Positions 7,398-16,130 of a DNA stretch of 64,000 nt are shown here, one piece after another (within the stretch, counting starts at the first letter, position 1; every line of letters begins with the position of its first letter). The notes beneath the pieces are model-generated. The model was not told where the DNA came from and ran no database searches. It saw only the letters and a program-made list of their open reading frames with translations. Source of the DNA: Malaciobacter mytili LMG 24559 (GTDB taxonomy: Bacteria; Campylobacterota; Campylobacteria; Campylobacterales; Arcobacteraceae); assembly GCF_003346775.1 (NCBI RefSeq), contig NZ_CP031219.1, positions 2,418,001 to 2,482,000 of the forward strand, written 5' to 3'. Position numbers and translations under genes: made by a program.

Positions 7398-9473
7398 TTA
7401 TGTTTTTGTTTTTACAGTTATTTTTCTAATATCAAAAAGTTCTTTTGCTTTATTTAACATTTTTGAATTTAAAATATCATTTATTTGTAATTCTTGTTGT
7501 GCAGGAGTAGGATTACTATTATTATACATACTAGCAACACAACCTGAACCTCCTACTAAATTCTCTTCAATATTTTCAGGTTCAGTTGATGTTATTTCTT
7601 GAATTTCTTCTTTTTCTTGAACTTTTTCTAGCTCAATTTTTTTTTTTGATGGCTCTTCTGAGTCATCTTTAATAAAATCAAGTTCTATATCACTTCCAAA
7701 AACATCATAAATAAATGTTTTTAAAAGTCCAAAGTGCTTAAATAAAAATTTTCTTTCTTCACCTTGGGCATAAGAGATAATTTGTAATTTTTTATTTTCA
7801 TAACTTTTATATACAAAGTTATCTTCAAAACACTCCCCAAGCTTAATATCTCTATCATAAACTTTATTGATAACCTTTTCATACATATTAAAATATGCAT
7901 CATCTTCTTTTTTTAAATTTTCATTTATAGCTTCATCTAAAGCATCAACTTGCTCTTCTTCAAAAGGATTAGCTTTTTTTATTGTATCTTCAACTTTTTC
8001 ATAAAAATTCTCAAGACTTTTTGAAGTATCTTCTACTTTTGCAGGCTCTTGATTTGATGTTTTTTCAAAGTCAAATGAATTAAACTCTTCATCAAAAGGA
8101 GTGATAAATTCTACTGCATCTACAACTTCTAAAGGAAGAGTATTATTACTAAGAACTTCATCATATACATTTGGTTCATCAATTACTGTTTCATATTCAT
8201 CATATGTAATAGAACTCTCTTCTACTTTTTCATTTAAATTAAAATTTTCTTTTGTCTGTTCTAATCTGCTTTCAACTATATTTTTTTCACCATCAACTTG
8301 TTTTTCATTGGAAATTGTTACCTCATAAATATGATTTTCATCATTTTTAGCATGTTCTACAATTTTTTCTTTTGATATTGCCTCTTTAACAACTGGTTTA
8401 ACTTCAATTTGCTCAACTTGATTTATAATATCTTGAATTGATTTTAAATTAGTTGCTTCTTGCATTTTTAATAAAGTTAAAATTAAAACAAAACTTCCAT
8501 CAGAATTTAAAGCTAATAGATGTTTAGCATCACCTAAAATTCTGAAAAATCTATCAAATAATAATAAATCAAATTTAGCATCTTTATCAAGCATTTTTTG
8601 TTTTAAATAAATTGTCATTTCATCACAAATTTGAGATACTTCATAGTTTTCTAAACTTTTTACTAAAGAAGTTATATCTTTTCTATTTAATACAATATCA
8701 AAAATTTTATCCATTACTTTTGGTTCAATTAAACCTAACATTTCCACAACAGCAATAGTATTTATACTTCCTTTTGAAAAAATAATTGCTTGGTCAAGTA
8801 GTGTTAAAGTATCTCTTAAACTTCCTTGTCCACTTCTAGCAAGTATTTCAAGTGCTTCAGTTTCATAATCAATATTTTCTTCATTTAAAATATGAGATAA
8901 ATGATGAATAACATCAGAATTTGAAATTTTATTAAATCTAAAATGCTGAGTTCTACTTAAAATTGTTGCTGGTAGTTTAAGAGGGTCTGTTGTTGCTAAA
9001 ATAAATTTTACAAAAGAAGGAGGTTCTTCAAGTGTTTTTAGTAAAGCGTTAAAAGCTTGAGTTGTAAGCATATGAACTTCATCGATTATAAATACTTTAA
9101 ATCTTGCACTACTTGGTTTATATTTTGTATGCTCAATTAAATCTTTAATATCATCAATCCCTCTATTACTTGCAGCATCCATTTCTATAATATCAAGATG
9201 TCTATTTGCATTTGCACTTTGACAATTTTCACAAACTTCACAAGGTTTTGAAGTTGGTCCATTTGAACAAAGAAAAGCTTTTGCCATAATTCTAGCAGTA
9301 CTTGTTTTTCCACTACCTCTTAATCCACTAAATAAATAAGCGTGTGATAACCTATTTGAGTCTAAAGCAAGTGATAAAGTTTGTGAAATTGTACTTTGTC
9401 CAACTAAATCTTCAAATCTTCTTGGTCTATATTTTAATGCTAAAACCTTTTTTTCAATATTTGTATTACTCAT
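7398..9473 (-). CDS. dnaX: DNA polymerase III subunit tau/gamma
   Basis: ATPase of the clamp loader, also linking polymerase and helicase. The 691 residues comprise an AAA+ domain (about 1-230) with Walker A GLRGSGKT (50-57), four zinc cysteines C69/C78/C81/C84, the VFIIDEVHML Walker B, and sensor-1 TTDPLKLPATILSR. A collar domain runs to about 350, followed by a long acidic, low-complexity tail and a small C-terminal domain near 540-600. Codons at 7637-7647 contain 11 consecutive A on the coding strand, at about residue 610, and a -1 slip there meets TGA at once (see findings). It overlaps murI by ATGA. The tail is longer than I recall for Campylobacter homologues. Confidence 0.96.
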   Translation of the reverse strand: MSNTNIEKKVLALKYRPRRFEDLVGQSTISQTLSLALDSNRLSHAYLFSGLRGSGKTSTARIMAKAFLCSNGPTSKPCEVCENCQSANANRHLDIIEMDAASNRGIDDIKDLIEHTKYKPSSARFKVFIIDEVHMLTTQAFNALLKTLEEPPSFVKFILATTDPLKLPATILSRTQHFRFNKISNSDVIHHLSHILNEENIDYETEALEILARSGQGSLRDTLTLLDQAIIFSKGSINTIAVVEMLGLIEPKVMDKIFDIVLNRKDITSLVKSLENYEVSQICDEMTIYLKQKMLDKDAKFDLLLFDRFFRILGDAKHLLALNSDGSFVLILTLLKMQEATNLKSIQDIINQVEQIEVKPVVKEAISKEKIVEHAKNDENHIYEVTISNEKQVDGEKNIVESRLEQTKENFNLNEKVEESSITYDEYETVIDEPNVYDEVLSNNTLPLEVVDAVEFITPFDEEFNSFDFEKTSNQEPAKVEDTSKSLENFYEKVEDTIKKANPFEEEQVDALDEAINENLKKEDDAYFNMYEKVINKVYDRDIKLGECFEDNFVYKSYENKKLQIISYAQGEERKFLFKHFGLLKTFIYDVFGSDIELDFIKDDSEEPSKKKIELEKVQEKEEIQEITSTEPENIEENLVGGSGCVASMYNNSNPTPAQQELQINDILNSKMLNKAKELFDIRKITVKTKT

Positions 9474-10267
9474 ATTTCACACTTCCTTACTTTTATTTCA
9501 TCTTTGTTTTTACTATCTTTAAAAATCTCTTTTATCATTATTTCGTTTATTGTTCCTGTGTAATAAATTGATATTTTTAGAGGGTCAATTTTACAATGAC
9601 CTTTTTCTTTACATAATTGATTTAATCTTTTTGCAATTGCAGGACCAGTTTCTATTAAATTTATCTGCTCACACATAATCTCTTTTATACTTTCTTGAAC
9701 TAAAGGATAATGTGTACAACCTAAAACTATAGTATCTACTTTATTTTCTTTCATTGGAGTAAGCCATACTCTAAGCATATCTTTAGTAGTTTCACTAAAA
9801 ATTTCACCTTTTTCAATTTGCTCAACTAAACCAGGACAAGCTTGCTCAAATAAAGTAATCTCTTTATCTTTTGATAATTCATCTACTAAAGCTTGATACT
9901 TTTCACCTCTTAAAGTTACATTTGTTGCCATAACTCCAACTTTTAAAGTTTTTGTTATTTGTATTGCTGGTTTTATTCCAGGTTCTGTTCCAATAACTAT
10001 TAAAGAAGGATAATTTAATCTTAAATACTTAATTGCAGCAGAAGTTGCTGTATTACAAGCTACTATAAGTGCCTCAATATTATGAGTTTTAATTAAATAA
10101 TCTGTAAGTTCTATACATCTATTTAGTATTTCTTCATGGGTTTTAATACCATATGGAGCATATGCTGTATCAGCTATATATAAAATATCAGCACCTTTAA
10201 AAACTTCATTTATAGCTTTTACAACAGTTAATCCTCCAAGCCCCGAATCAAATGCCCCTATCTTCAA
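9470..10267 (-). CDS. murI: Glutamate racemase
   Basis: Converts L- to D-glutamate for peptidoglycan in the cytoplasm. At 265 residues it shows the N-terminal FDSGLGGLTV, the first catalytic Cys in VACNTATS and the second in LGCTHYPLV. The start is TTG at 10267 with AAGG about 8 bases upstream, behind a TATAAT box (10294-10299, minus). Its stop shares four bases (ATGA) with the dnaX start, so translation is likely coupled. It is the first gene of the murI-dnaX-dsb-hemC-hydrolase run. Confidence 0.96.
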   Translation of the reverse strand: MKIGAFDSGLGGLTVVKAINEVFKGADILYIADTAYAPYGIKTHEEILNRCIELTDYLIKTHNIEALIVACNTATSAAIKYLRLNYPSLIVIGTEPGIKPAIQITKTLKVGVMATNVTLRGEKYQALVDELSKDKEITLFEQACPGLVEQIEKGEIFSETTKDMLRVWLTPMKENKVDTIVLGCTHYPLVQESIKEIMCEQINLIETGPAIAKRLNQLCKEKGHCKIDPLKISIYYTGTINEIMIKEIFKDSKNKDEIKVRKCEI

Positions 10268-10293
10268 CTTTTGCCTTATATCAAATTTAGATG

Positions 10294-10299
10294 ATTATA
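10294..10299 (-). promoter_or_regulatory. -10 box of murI operon
   Basis: TATAAT on the minus strand, with a predicted transcript start near 10287 and the TTG start at 10267. Arms GATTAT and ATAATC flank it as a short inverted repeat. Confidence 0.45.
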
Positions 10300-10363
10300 A
10301 CAAAAGTTTGATAATCACTTTGTTAAAATAAAAAAATATGAAATCCAAATTAAAAGGCTATTT

Positions 10364-11023
10364 TTGTTTTTTCATTTTCATCCTTTTAAACCTTTTATTT
10401 TTAACGATACAAAATATCTAATTATTGGAACTTTACCACCACCTAGATTTTGTACTAAAAATTTAAAAAAAAATGATGTGGACTTTTGTTATGGTTCACA
10501 AGATAATTTACTTTGGCAAGTTTTAGATAAAATTTATAAATTAAATCTTTTATATGATAACTCAAAAGAAGCAATAAAGCAAAGAAAAGAGTTTTTAATT
10601 AAAAAAAATATTGGTATTTGTGATATTGTTGAGTCTTGTTTTAGAGAAAAAATAGATGCAAGTGATTTGGGAATGAAAGATATAAAATTAAGAGATATTT
10701 TAAAATATTTAAATAAGTATAAAAATATACAAAAGATAATTTTTACAGGTAAAAATAGTAAAAACTCTCCCGAATATTTTTTTAGAAAAACTATTTTAAA
10801 TAATTATAAATTAGAAGAAATAAAAAACTCAAAAATTAGAACTCATAAACTTATTTTTAATAATAGACAAATTCTTGTATATAGTTTAACTTCTCCTTCA
10901 AATGCTGCAAATCGCTCAATTGGTACAAATAAAGATTTTAAAGAAAAAAAGTTAAAAAATCCAAATTATAAACCTTTTGATTTTAGATATGAGGAGTATA
11001 AACTAGCTTTTTTAAATAGTTAA
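10364..11023 (+). CDS. Uracil-DNA-glycosylase-superfamily-like protein
   Basis: Probably a DNA base-excision glycosylase of the MUG/hypoxanthine-glycosylase side of the superfamily. Residues 18-35 hold LIIGTLPPPRF, the usual motif-1 place (GSxPG/GTxPP), followed by FCYGSQDNLLWQVL, which matches the conserved aromatic-x2-NxFW segment. The C-terminal LTSPSNAANRS is in the position of motif 2 (SPS.AN). No Met codon lies near the N-terminus in this frame. The TTG at 10364 follows AAAAGG by 6 bases and is taken as start. Lysine and asparagine content is high. The substrate is unknown. Confidence 0.6.
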   Translation: MFFHFHPFKPFIFNDTKYLIIGTLPPPRFCTKNLKKNDVDFCYGSQDNLLWQVLDKIYKLNLLYDNSKEAIKQRKEFLIKKNIGICDIVESCFREKIDASDLGMKDIKLRDILKYLNKYKNIQKIIFTGKNSKNSPEYFFRKTILNNYKLEEIKNSKIRTHKLIFNNRQILVYSLTSPSNAANRSIGTNKDFKEKKLKNPNYKPFDFRYEEYKLAFLNS

Positions 11024-11100
11024 TTTACTTCTAATTAAATTTTCTCTACAATTTCTTTTAAGATTGAATGACTATTCATTTATATAAAAAAGGGAAGGTT

Positions 11101-11196
11101 ATGTTTATTACAGAAATAGTATTGTTCATTATATTTGGACTTGTTGCATTTGCAGGTTTTAGTTGGATTGTAGGTCTTTTTGTAAAAGAAAAATAA
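11101..11196 (+). CDS. 31-residue single-span membrane peptide
   Basis: ATG at 11101 follows AGGGAAGG, a strong ribosome site, and a stop lies at 11194. The peptide is almost one transmembrane helix: FITEIVLFIIFGLVAFAGF, SWIVGLFV, then the charged end KEK, predicted cytoplasmic by the positive-inside rule. A terminator follows 23 bases later, so the unit looks like a complete mini-gene. I do not recognise the family. Small respiratory-complex or transporter subunits have this shape, but nothing nearby suggests a partner. Confidence 0.6.
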   Translation: MFITEIVLFIIFGLVAFAGFSWIVGLFVKEK

Positions 11197-11219
11197 ATTT
11201 TAATTTATAATAAAAAAGC

Positions 11220-11246
11220 AAAATTTCTGCTAATAGCAGAAATTTT
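11220..11246. terminator. Terminator between the 31-aa gene and rho
   Basis: AAAATTTCTGC (11220-11230), loop TAATA, GCAGAAATTTT (11236-11246). It lies between convergent genes with A/T on both flanks and probably serves both. Confidence 0.75.
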
Positions 11247-11256
11247 AAGCTTTTAT

Positions 11257-12612
11257 CTATTCATTCATTGAAGCAAAGAACTCTTCATTATCTTTTGTTT
11301 TTTGCATTTTTGAATATAAAAATTTAAGTGCTTCAACTTCATCCATTTGAGAAATTGCATTTCTTAAAATCCATGTTTTTTGTAGAACTTCAGGAGTTAA
11401 TAATAACTCTTCTTTTCTAGTTCCTGATTTAACAATATCAAGTGCAGGATAAACTCTTCTATTTGCAGCATTTCTACTTAATACAACTTCTGAGTTACCA
11501 GTTCCTTTAAACTCTTCAAAAATAACTTCATCCATTTTTGAACCAGTCTCAATAAGTGCAGTAGAGATAATAGTAAGGCTTCCACCTTCTTCAATATTTC
11601 TTGCAGCTCCAAAAAATCTCTTTGGTTTATGAAGAGCATTTGCATCAACCCCACCTGAAAGAACTTTTCCAGAACTTGGTGTTACAGTATTATATGCTCT
11701 TGCTAATCTTGTAATTGAATCTAAAAGAATAACAACATCTTTTTTCATCTCAACAAGTCTTTTTGCTTTTTCAATAACTATTTCAGCAACTCTTACATGA
11801 TTGTGTGCAGGTAAGTCAAAAGTTGAAGAATAAACTTCTCCTTTTACACTTCTTTGCATATCAGTAACCTCTTCGGGTCTTTCATCTATTAATAGAACCA
11901 TTAAGTGTGTTTCAGGATGATTTCTTGCAATACCATGAGCTAACTCTTTAAGTAGTTCAGTTTTACCTGTTTTAGGAGGTGCAACAATAAGTCCCCTTTG
12001 ACCTTTACCCATAGGAGCAAATAAGTCAAGTATTCTTCCAGTCATTTTTGAAGAATCATATTCAAATTTAAATCTCTTTGTAGAATATAAAGGAGTTAAG
12101 TTATCAAATAGTGGTCTATTTTTTGATTCATTTACAGGTAGATAATTTATTGCTTCAATTTTTAATAAAGCATAATATTTTTCGCTCTCCTTATTTGGAG
12201 GCCTAACCTGCCCTGTTACAATATCACCTGTTCTTAAAGCAAATTTTCTAATTTGTGTTGCGGATACATAAGAATCACTTGAAGTATCTGAAAAGTTTCC
12301 ATCAATTGCCCTTAAGAAACCAAAACCACCCTCTTTTATTTCTAAAATACCTGTAAATAAGACGAATCCGCCTGCATCAATTTGATTTTTTAAAATAGAG
12401 AATACTAAGTCTTGTCTTTTAAGCTCTTGCGGATTTTCTACTTTAAGTTCTTTTGCAATTTTTAATAAATCTTCGAGAGGATATTCTCTTAATTTTTCTA
12501 TCGTATGCCCTTCAACGGGAATATGTGTCCTTGCTTTTTTGCTAGCACTAGCACACGCTGTTGCTGCTTTCGAGCTTTTTGTTGTTTTTGATTGAGTATT
12601 TGACTCTTCCAT
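11257..12612 (-). CDS. rho: Transcription termination factor Rho
   Basis: Hexameric RNA helicase ending transcription at Rho sites. It has an N-terminal Ser/Ala/Lys-rich extension (about 40 residues), a Rho-N helical part ([21 protein letters not shown]), and the RNA-binding cold-shock-like domain with [14 protein letters not shown]. The ATPase has Walker [14 protein letters not shown], Walker [15 protein letters not shown] and the Q-loop/R-loop region [12 protein letters not shown] take the ATG at 12612 (451 residues), about 12 bases after AAAAGG. An in-frame ATG at 12645 would add 11 residues but has no ribosome site. It is monocistronic by context. Confidence 0.96.
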   Translation of the reverse strand: MEESNTQSKTTKSSKAATACASASKKARTHIPVEGHTIEKLREYPLEDLLKIAKELKVENPQELKRQDLVFSILKNQIDAGGFVLFTGILEIKEGGFGFLRAIDGNFSDTSSDSYVSATQIRKFALRTGDIVTGQVRPPNKESEKYYALLKIEAINYLPVNESKNRPLFDNLTPLYSTKRFKFEYDSSKMTGRILDLFAPMGKGQRGLIVAPPKTGKTELLKELAHGIARNHPETHLMVLLIDERPEEVTDMQRSVKGEVYSSTFDLPAHNHVRVAEIVIEKAKRLVEMKKDVVILLDSITRLARAYNTVTPSSGKVLSGGVDANALHKPKRFFGAARNIEEGGSLTIISTALIETGSKMDEVIFEEFKGTGNSEVVLSRNAANRRVYPALDIVKSGTRKEELLLTPEVLQKTWILRNAISQMDEVEALKFLYSKMQKTKDNEEFFASMNE

Positions 12613-12731
12613 AAGTTTATTTAACCTTTTAAATTCGATATACATAAAGTTATGTAGTTTTTGAAGTTTAGTTTAAAATTTTAAGTTGTGTAATTGTAGT
12701 CTTTATTTAAAAAAAAGTCAATTAAATAAAA

Positions 12732-12754
12732 GAGACACCATTTTATGGTGTCTC
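12732..12754 (-). terminator. Terminator of the peroxiredoxin gene
   Basis: GAGACACCAT and ATGGTGTCTC pair around TTT. On the minus strand the hairpin is followed by TTTTATTT. It lies 24 bases past the peroxiredoxin stop. Confidence 0.85.
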
Positions 12755-12777
12755 CAAAGGTTGCTATAAAGGAAATA

Positions 12778-13374
12778 TTATAAATCACCTTCGTGTTTTG
12801 CTAAATATTCAGCAACACCTTCAGTTGAAGCTTTCATACCTTCATCACCTTTATTCCATCCAGCAGGACAAACTTCACCATGTTCATTAGTAAATAACAT
12901 TGTGTCTACCATTCTAATCATTTCATCAATATTTCTTCCTAATGGTAAGTCATTGATTACTGCATGTCTTACAGTTCCATCTTTGTCAATTAAAAAAGAT
13001 CCTCTTAAAGCAACTGAATCACCAAATAATACATCATAATCTCTAGAGATTTGTTTAGAAAGGTCTGCCACTAATGGATATTTAACTCTTCCAATTCCAC
13101 CTTGCTCAACAGGAGTTTCTCTCCATGCAAAGTGAGAAAATTGAGAATCAACAGAAACACCAATTACAGATACACCTCTTGATTCAAATTCTTCAATTCT
13201 TTTAGAGAAAGCGATAATTTCTGATGGGCATACAAATGTAAAATCTAATGGATAAAAGAATAATACTGCACCATTCTCACCTATATTATTATATAAGTTA
13301 AAATCCTCTACAATTTGTCCATCTGCTAAAACAGCTGTTGCTGTGAAATCTGGAGCTTTTTTAGTTACTAACAT
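12778..13374 (-). CDS. ahpC: 2-Cys peroxiredoxin (AhpC/TSA type)
   Basis: Thiol peroxidase reducing H2O2 and organic hydroperoxides in the cytoplasm. The peroxidatic C49 sits in FYPLDFTFVCPSE, the resolving C169 in GEVCPAGW, and the catalytic Arg in ALRGSFLID. At 198 residues it has the typical-2-Cys length, with a C-terminal YLAKH tail resembling the YF region of sensitive peroxiredoxins. It is monocistronic with its own terminator. No AhpF is nearby, so thioredoxin is the likely reductant, as known in Campylobacterota. Confidence 0.95.
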   Translation of the reverse strand: MLVTKKAPDFTATAVLADGQIVEDFNLYNNIGENGAVLFFYPLDFTFVCPSEIIAFSKRIEEFESRGVSVIGVSVDSQFSHFAWRETPVEQGGIGRVKYPLVADLSKQISRDYDVLFGDSVALRGSFLIDKDGTVRHAVINDLPLGRNIDEMIRMVDTMLFTNEHGEVCPAGWNKGDEGMKASTEGVAEYLAKHEGDL

Positions 13375-13478
13375 GTGATTTCCTTTTCAATTAAATTAAG
13401 TTGCGTAATTATATAATAAAAATCTAAAAGAAACCATTACATTTTAGTTACATTCTAAATTTAAGAAAAATCTTACTT

Positions 13479-13484
13479 TATAAT
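13479..13484 (+). promoter_or_regulatory. -10 box of metK
   Basis: TATAAT 26 bases before the metK ATG, in AT-rich DNA without a clear -35. Confidence 0.45.
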
Positions 13485-13510
13485 AAAATTTTTCCACAAA
13501 AGGGTATTTT

Positions 13511-14668
13511 ATGACTAACAAATATATATTTACAAGTGAGTCAGTAACAGAAGGACATCCAGATAAAATAGCAGATCAAATTTCAGATGCAATTTTAGAT
13601 TATATAATTGAAAATGATAAAAATGCTAGAGTTGCTTGTGAAACTCTACTAACAAATGGATTATGTTTAATTGCAGGGGAAGTAAAAACTTCTACTTATG
13701 CTCCTATTCAAGATATTGCAAGAGAAGTTATAAGACAAATAGGATATACAGACTCTTCTTATGGGCTTGATTATAGAAGTGTTGGTATTTTAAATGCCAT
13801 TGGAGAACAAAGTGTTGATATTTCAATGGGAGTTGATAAAAGTACGGAAGATATTGGAGCAGGTGATCAAGGAATTATGTTTGGATATGCTTGCAATGAA
13901 ACTAAAGAATTTATGCCTTTACCTATTTTATTAGCACATAAATTAACACAAAGATTAACACAAGTAAGAAAAGAAGGCATACTTCCTTATTTAAGACCAG
14001 ATGGAAAAGCTCAAGTTAGTGTTGAATATATAGAAGGTAAACCCTCAAAAATTACAACAATTGTAATTTCAGCTCAACACTCTGATACTATTTCTATGAA
14101 ACTATTAAAAGAAGATATTATAGAAGAGGTTATAAAAGAAGTAATACCAAAAAAGCTATTAAGTGAAAATGTGGTTTTTCATATAAATCCAACTGGAAGA
14201 TTTGTAATAGGTGGTCCACAAGCAGATGCAGGACTTACAGGAAGAAAGATTATAGTTGATACATATGGAGGAAGTTGTCCCCATGGAGGAGGAGCCTTTT
14301 CAGGAAAAGATCCAACAAAAGTTGATAGAAGTGCTTCATATATGGCAAGATATATAGCAAAAAACTTTGTAGCTTCTGGGGCTTGTGAAAAGATGATGAT
14401 TCAACTATCATATGCCATTTCTGTTAGTGAACCAATTTCTATAATGATAGATACTTTTAATACAAATAAAGTAGCAGAAGAGAAAATCTTACAAGCAATT
14501 AAATCAATTTTTAATTTAACTCCAGCAGGAATAATAAAACAATTAGATTTATTAAAACCTATATATAAAAAAAGTGCAACTTATGGACATTTTGGAAGAG
14601 AAGAAGAAGAATTTTCTTGGGAAAAATGCGATAAAATCGAGGATATTAGAAATTTTCTATCTATATAA
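13511..14668 (+). CDS. metK: S-adenosylmethionine synthase
   Basis: Makes S-adenosylmethionine from methionine and ATP. At 385 residues it shows the N-terminal [21 protein letters not shown], the [12 protein letters not shown] loop, and the P-loop-like [19 protein letters not shown], which binds triphosphate and K+. It has normal length and all signature motifs are intact. An AAGGG site at about 13499 supports the start. It stands between its own TATAAT box and the ferredoxin gene, about 100 bases apart. Confidence 0.97.
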   Translation: MTNKYIFTSESVTEGHPDKIADQISDAILDYIIENDKNARVACETLLTNGLCLIAGEVKTSTYAPIQDIAREVIRQIGYTDSSYGLDYRSVGILNAIGEQSVDISMGVDKSTEDIGAGDQGIMFGYACNETKEFMPLPILLAHKLTQRLTQVRKEGILPYLRPDGKAQVSVEYIEGKPSKITTIVISAQHSDTISMKLLKEDIIEEVIKEVIPKKLLSENVVFHINPTGRFVIGGPQADAGLTGRKIIVDTYGGSCPHGGGAFSGKDPTKVDRSASYMARYIAKNFVASGACEKMMIQLSYAISVSEPISIMIDTFNTNKVAEEKILQAIKSIFNLTPAGIIKQLDLLKPIYKKSATYGHFGREEEEFSWEKCDKIEDIRNFLSI

Positions 14669-14769
14669 ATAAGCTTTAATTATATCTGTGTAATTGATAA
14701 TAAGCCAAATTTAATTATATATTTATTTATAGTGTGATAAAGTTTCTTAAAATTTTCCAAGGAGATAAT

Positions 14770-15045
14770 ATGGCAGTTAAAATTACTGACATCTGTATTA
14801 GTTGTGATGCTTGTTTAGATGAGTGTCCAGTAGAAGCTATCGTTGATAATGATGAGAATCCAACAGGTGAAGATATTTATTACGTATATGCTGACAAATG
14901 TGTTGAATGTGTAGGACACCATGATTCTCCTGCATGTGCTGATGCATGTCCTACAGAGGGATGTATTGTTTGGGACGAGCCAGGTGTAGGTTCTGTTGAA
15001 AGTCCAGACAGAGGGGAAGCAGGTAGTCCTGTAGTAGAAGACTAA
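14770..15045 (+). CDS. 2[4Fe-4S] ferredoxin with expanded second cluster loop
   Basis: Small electron carrier of 91 residues. The start at 14770 follows AAGGAG; an in-frame ATG 36 bases upstream has no such site. The first cluster is CISCDACLDECP. The second is CVECVGHHDSPACADACP, in which the gap between the second and third Cys is widened to eight residues, as in Alvin-type (Allochromatium/YfhL-like) ferredoxins that have low potential. The C-terminal tail is acidic. It is likely a donor or acceptor for oxidoreductases such as pyruvate or 2-oxoglutarate:acceptor enzymes, but no partner is adjacent. Confidence 0.92.
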   Translation: MAVKITDICISCDACLDECPVEAIVDNDENPTGEDIYYVYADKCVECVGHHDSPACADACPTEGCIVWDEPGVGSVESPDRGEAGSPVVED

Positions 15046-15077
15046 TTATCTAGTTTTATACAAATTTTTAATAAAAA

Positions 15078-15110
15078 GGCAAGTAGATTTTAATTCTACT
15101 TGCCTTTTTT
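15078..15110 (+). terminator. Terminator of the ferredoxin gene
   Basis: GGCAAGTAGA (15078-15087) and TCTACTTGCC (15095-15104) pair, followed by TTTTTT. Confidence 0.9.
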
Positions 15111-15122
15111 TAATTTTTTAGG

Positions 15123-15128
15123 TATAAT
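15123..15128 (+). promoter_or_regulatory. -10 box of ndk
   Basis: TATAAT followed by CCGCG, 37 bases before the ndk ATG, with AGAGGA as ribosome site in between. Confidence 0.5.
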
Positions 15129-15164
15129 CCGCGACTTAATAAAATTAGTAGAGGAATATACTTA

Positions 15165-15578
15165 ATGGAACAAACATTATCAATCATCAAACCTGATGCA
15201 GTTGCAAAAAATGTAGTAGGAAAAATCTTAGATAGATTTGAGTCTGCTGGATTAAAAATTGCTGCAACTAAAAAATTACAATTATCAAAAGCTGATGCTG
15301 AAGCATTCTATGCAGTACATGCACAAAGACCTTTTTTCAACGATTTAGTTGAATTTATGATTTCTGGTCCAGTTGTTGTTTCTGTTTTAGAAGGTGAAAA
15401 TGCAATGGCTAAAAATAGAGAATTAATGGGTGCAACTAACCCAAAAGAAGCAGCAGCTGGTACAATTAGAGCTGATTTTGCTGATTCTATTGATGCAAAC
15501 GCAGTACATGGTTCAGATTCATTAGAAAATGCAGCAAACGAAATTAAATTTTTCTTTTCAGATAGAGAAATTTGCTAA
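15165..15578 (+). CDS. ndk: Nucleoside diphosphate kinase
   Basis: Transfers the gamma phosphate between nucleoside triphosphates and diphosphates. It has 137 residues, begins with [10 protein letters not shown], and carries the catalytic H115 in NAVHGSDS. Normal length. It is followed after 10 bases by the YceD-like gene, so it probably leads the ndk-yceD-rpmF-plsX-fabH transcript. Confidence 0.97.
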   Translation: MEQTLSIIKPDAVAKNVVGKILDRFESAGLKIAATKKLQLSKADAEAFYAVHAQRPFFNDLVEFMISGPVVVSVLEGENAMAKNRELMGATNPKEAAAGTIRADFADSIDANAVHGSDSLENAANEIKFFFSDREIC

Positions 15579-15588
15579 GAATTAATCT

Positions 15589-15966
15589 ATGAAAATTGAA
15601 TTTAGAAAAGTACCTACAACTCCAAAAGAGTTTATTAATGATTTTGCTTCAGTAAAATTAGAGGGGACTTTTTGTAAAATTTCGCCAACTCTAATCAAAA
15701 TTGATGCGTCATTGACAGGAGAAACTACTGTTCAATGTATAAGATGTGGTGAAGAAGAGAATATAAGCTTAGATGAAAAACTAGATTTTTTATTAAGTGA
15801 TGGAATTTTTAAAGGTAACGAATCAGAAGATTTGGTTATCGAAATAGAAAATGGTATAATAGATTTTGATGATATTTGTGAAAGTGAACTTTCATCAATA
15901 AAAAGTGATTACCATATATGTAACAGTTGTTTAAAAAACAACGAAGAAATTGAAAAAGAATTTTAA
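15589..15966 (+). CDS. YceD/DUF177-family protein
   Basis: Member of the family encoded just before rpmF in most bacteria and linked to 23S rRNA accumulation or processing. It has 125 residues. Two CxxC pairs, CIRCGEE and CNSCLKN, suggest a metal knot. The family's central acidic region (DEKLDFLLSD) is visible. It is placed between ndk and rpmF with 11-base gaps. Assignment rests on position and Cys pairs more than on sequence details. Confidence 0.8.
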   Translation: MKIEFRKVPTTPKEFINDFASVKLEGTFCKISPTLIKIDASLTGETTVQCIRCGEEENISLDEKLDFLLSDGIFKGNESEDLVIEIENGIIDFDDICESELSSIKSDYHICNSCLKNNEEIEKEF

Positions 15967-15977
15967 GGAGATAAACT

Positions 15978-16130
15978 ATGGCAGTACCTAAGAGAAGAGT
16001 GTCTCATTCTAGATCAGCTAAAAGAAGAACTCATTATAAAGTGGCTTTAAAAAGACCTATTAAAGATAGTGATGGAACTTGGAAAATGCCTCATACTGTT
16101 AACCCTACTACGGGTGAATACAAAAGCTAA
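15978..16130 (+). CDS. rpmF: 50S ribosomal protein L32
   Basis: Fifty residues, beginning [17 protein letters not shown], the L32 signature, with an AAGGAG site 7 bases upstream. The usual zinc cysteines of some L32 proteins are absent, so this is the C-minus form. Its TAA overlaps the plsX ATG by one base, which couples ribosome and phospholipid genes. Confidence 0.96.
   Translation: MAVPKRRVSHSRSAKRRTHYKVALKRPIKDSDGTWKMPHTVNPTTGEYKS

Noticed and set aside
8101-8328. 75-residue plus-strand frame inside dnaX
   Set aside because: Antisense to the acidic tail of DnaX; Ser/Thr-rich composition reflects Asp/Glu/Lys codons read backwards.
12613-12645. Eleven-residue N-terminal extension of Rho
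   Set aside because: The upstream ATG at 12645 has no Shine-Dalgarno, while the ATG at 12612 has AAAAGG at a longish distance. Not certain.
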